From contig FLQS01000006.1 in NCBI GenBank assembly GCA_900078375.1, forward strand, positions 88,857 through 152,856: 64,000 nucleotides of DNA. The letters are read 5' to 3'. The notes beneath the pieces were generated by a model. It was not told where the DNA came from, made no database searches, and saw nothing but the letters and a program-made list of their open reading frames with translations. The translations under genes and the position numbers were made by a program. Positions 63,273 to 64,000 of the stretch are shown here, one piece after another; the stretch's first letter is position 1; the number at the start of each line of letters is the position of its first letter. The DNA is from an uncultured Mycobacterium sp. (GTDB taxonomy: Bacteria > Actinomycetota > Actinomycetes > Mycobacteriales > Mycobacteriaceae).

Positions 63273-64000
63273 CTACAGCAGTTCGAGGCGGCGGGCCATA
63301 TCGGAGGCGAACACGCCGTTGGGATCGGCCTTGCGGCGTATGGCAATCCATTCATCGATCCTCGGATACATTTTGTGGAACTTCTCGGCGCTCACCCGAG
63401 AGTCCTTGGCGGTATAGACGCGACCGCCGAATTTCATGACGCGGTCGTCGAGTTCGTTGAGGAACGCGTTCACGCCGGCGTTGTTGGGGAAGTCCATGGC
63501 CACATTCCAGCCGGCCATCGGAAAACTCAGCGGGGCAGGGTTTCCCGGCCCGAACAACTTGAACACGTTCAGCGCCGAGTAGTGGCCCTGGGTCTGGATC
63601 CACCGGATGATGTCTTTGAACTCGTCCAGCGCGTTGGGTGGCACGAGGAACTGGTGCTGCGCGAAACCAGCTGGGCCGTAGGCATATTGCCAGCCGGTCG
63701 TGATATCCAGCATGTGGTAGAACTGCGTCAGATTGACGATCTTGTTCTGGTAGTTGCCGCTCATGCGATAGAACGCCTCGCCGACGAGGTTCAGCGACAG
63801 CTTGTTCATCACGCTGACGGGGAAGAGGTTCGGCACCCCGGGCAGTTTGGGCGCACTGAACTGCAGGGGGTCCTTCGCCAGCTTCGGCGGCAGCTGGTCC
63901 AGCTTGGCGAGGCTGCCCCGGCTGACGGCCGCGCGCCCCAATTTCGGCGGCGGGTTGATCAGATCGAACCAGGCGCTGGAGTAGGTGTAGTTGTCCTCGC
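63273..64000 (-). CDS. dprE1: Decaprenylphosphoryl-ribose 2-oxidase DprE1, C-terminal part
   Basis: About 241 C-terminal residues are inside the window; the start lies beyond its right edge. DprE1 is a flavoenzyme oxidising decaprenylphosphoryl-ribose at C2 and the target of benzothiazinones. The family block is present: [35 protein letters not shown] (with the functional lysine) and [12 protein letters not shown] at the end. The segment GWN-x-C-x-DFP, with the target cysteine (Cys387 in M. tuberculosis), reads GWNVAMDFP here: an alanine (codon 63498-63500). Confidence 0.93.
   Translation of the reverse strand, partial: EDNYTYSSAWFDLINPPPKLGRAAVSRGSLAKLDQLPPKLAKDPLQFSAPKLPGVPNLFPVSVMNKLSLNLVGEAFYRMSGNYQNKIVNLTQFYHMLDITTGWQYAYGPAGFAQHQFLVPPNALDEFKDIIRWIQTQGHYSALNVFKLFGPGNPAPLSFPMAGWNVAMDFPNNAGVNAFLNELDDRVMKFGGRVYTAKDSRVSAEKFHKMYPRIDEWIAIRRKADPNGVFASDMARRLELL

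Overview
This is GC-rich actinobacterial DNA carrying the conserved mycobacterial cell-wall locus: UDP-galactofuranose synthesis, arabinan synthesis, mycolic acid condensation and mycolyl transfer. Gene content and order follow the M. tuberculosis stretch from pheA (Rv3838c) to dprE1 (Rv3790). The sulfolipid-type genes and PE/PPE genes found in or near that stretch in M. tuberculosis are absent, and several environmental-type genes are inserted. A non-tuberculous mycobacterium (Mycolicibacterium-like) is the best guess; the species cannot be named from this window.

Layout. 1-9.9 kb: a probable IdeR iron box, pheA, a histidine phosphatase, an inserted block (small lipoprotein, S53 serine-carboxyl peptidase, zinc-ribbon membrane protein, anchored protein), then a small metallopeptidase, a septum-formation-domain protein, serS and an uncharacterised gene coupled to it. 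10.1-15.7 kb: a secreted low-complexity protein behind three tandem operator-like repeats, a metallo-beta-lactamase/Rieske fusion, two PlsC-type acyltransferases and a HAD phosphatase. 15.7-18.4 kb: PGRP/LGFP amidase and erp. 18.6-25.3 kb: glf-glfT2-PAP2 phosphatase-ubiA-aftB, galactan and arabinan assembly. 25.5-28.7 kb: three antigen-85-family genes. 28.8-39.4 kb: DUF732-like lipoprotein, Culp6-like cutinase, then fadD32-pks13-accD4. 39.5-50.7 kb: an accessory stretch (molybdopterin oxidoreductase, gene remnants, a four-gene run with an RDD protein and a Ser/Thr kinase, repeat-rich secreted proteins, a MarR/epimerase pair, an amino-acid permease). 50.8-64 kb on the minus strand: dprE1 (cut by the window edge)-dprE2-aftA-embC-embA-embB.

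How they work together: UbiA makes decaprenyl-phosphoribose-5-phosphate, the PAP2 protein probably removes the 5-phosphate, DprE1/DprE2 epimerise the product to decaprenyl-phosphoarabinose, and AftA, EmbA/B/C and AftB use it to build arabinan on the galactan made by Glf/GlfT2. FadD32, Pks13 and AccD4 make mycolic acids, which the antigen 85 proteins attach to that arabinan or to trehalose.

Main points for a second look: DprE1 has Ala where the benzothiazinone-target cysteine is expected; at least seven genes have a TANNNT -10-like box exactly 6-7 nt before their start codon, suggesting leaderless mRNAs; an 18-bp-arm palindrome covers the promoter and start codon of the marR gene; three TTAC-N6-GTAA operators lie in tandem; a short dispersed element sits inside the coding sequences of glf and embA; and a 16-bp-arm palindrome lies between two secreted-protein genes.
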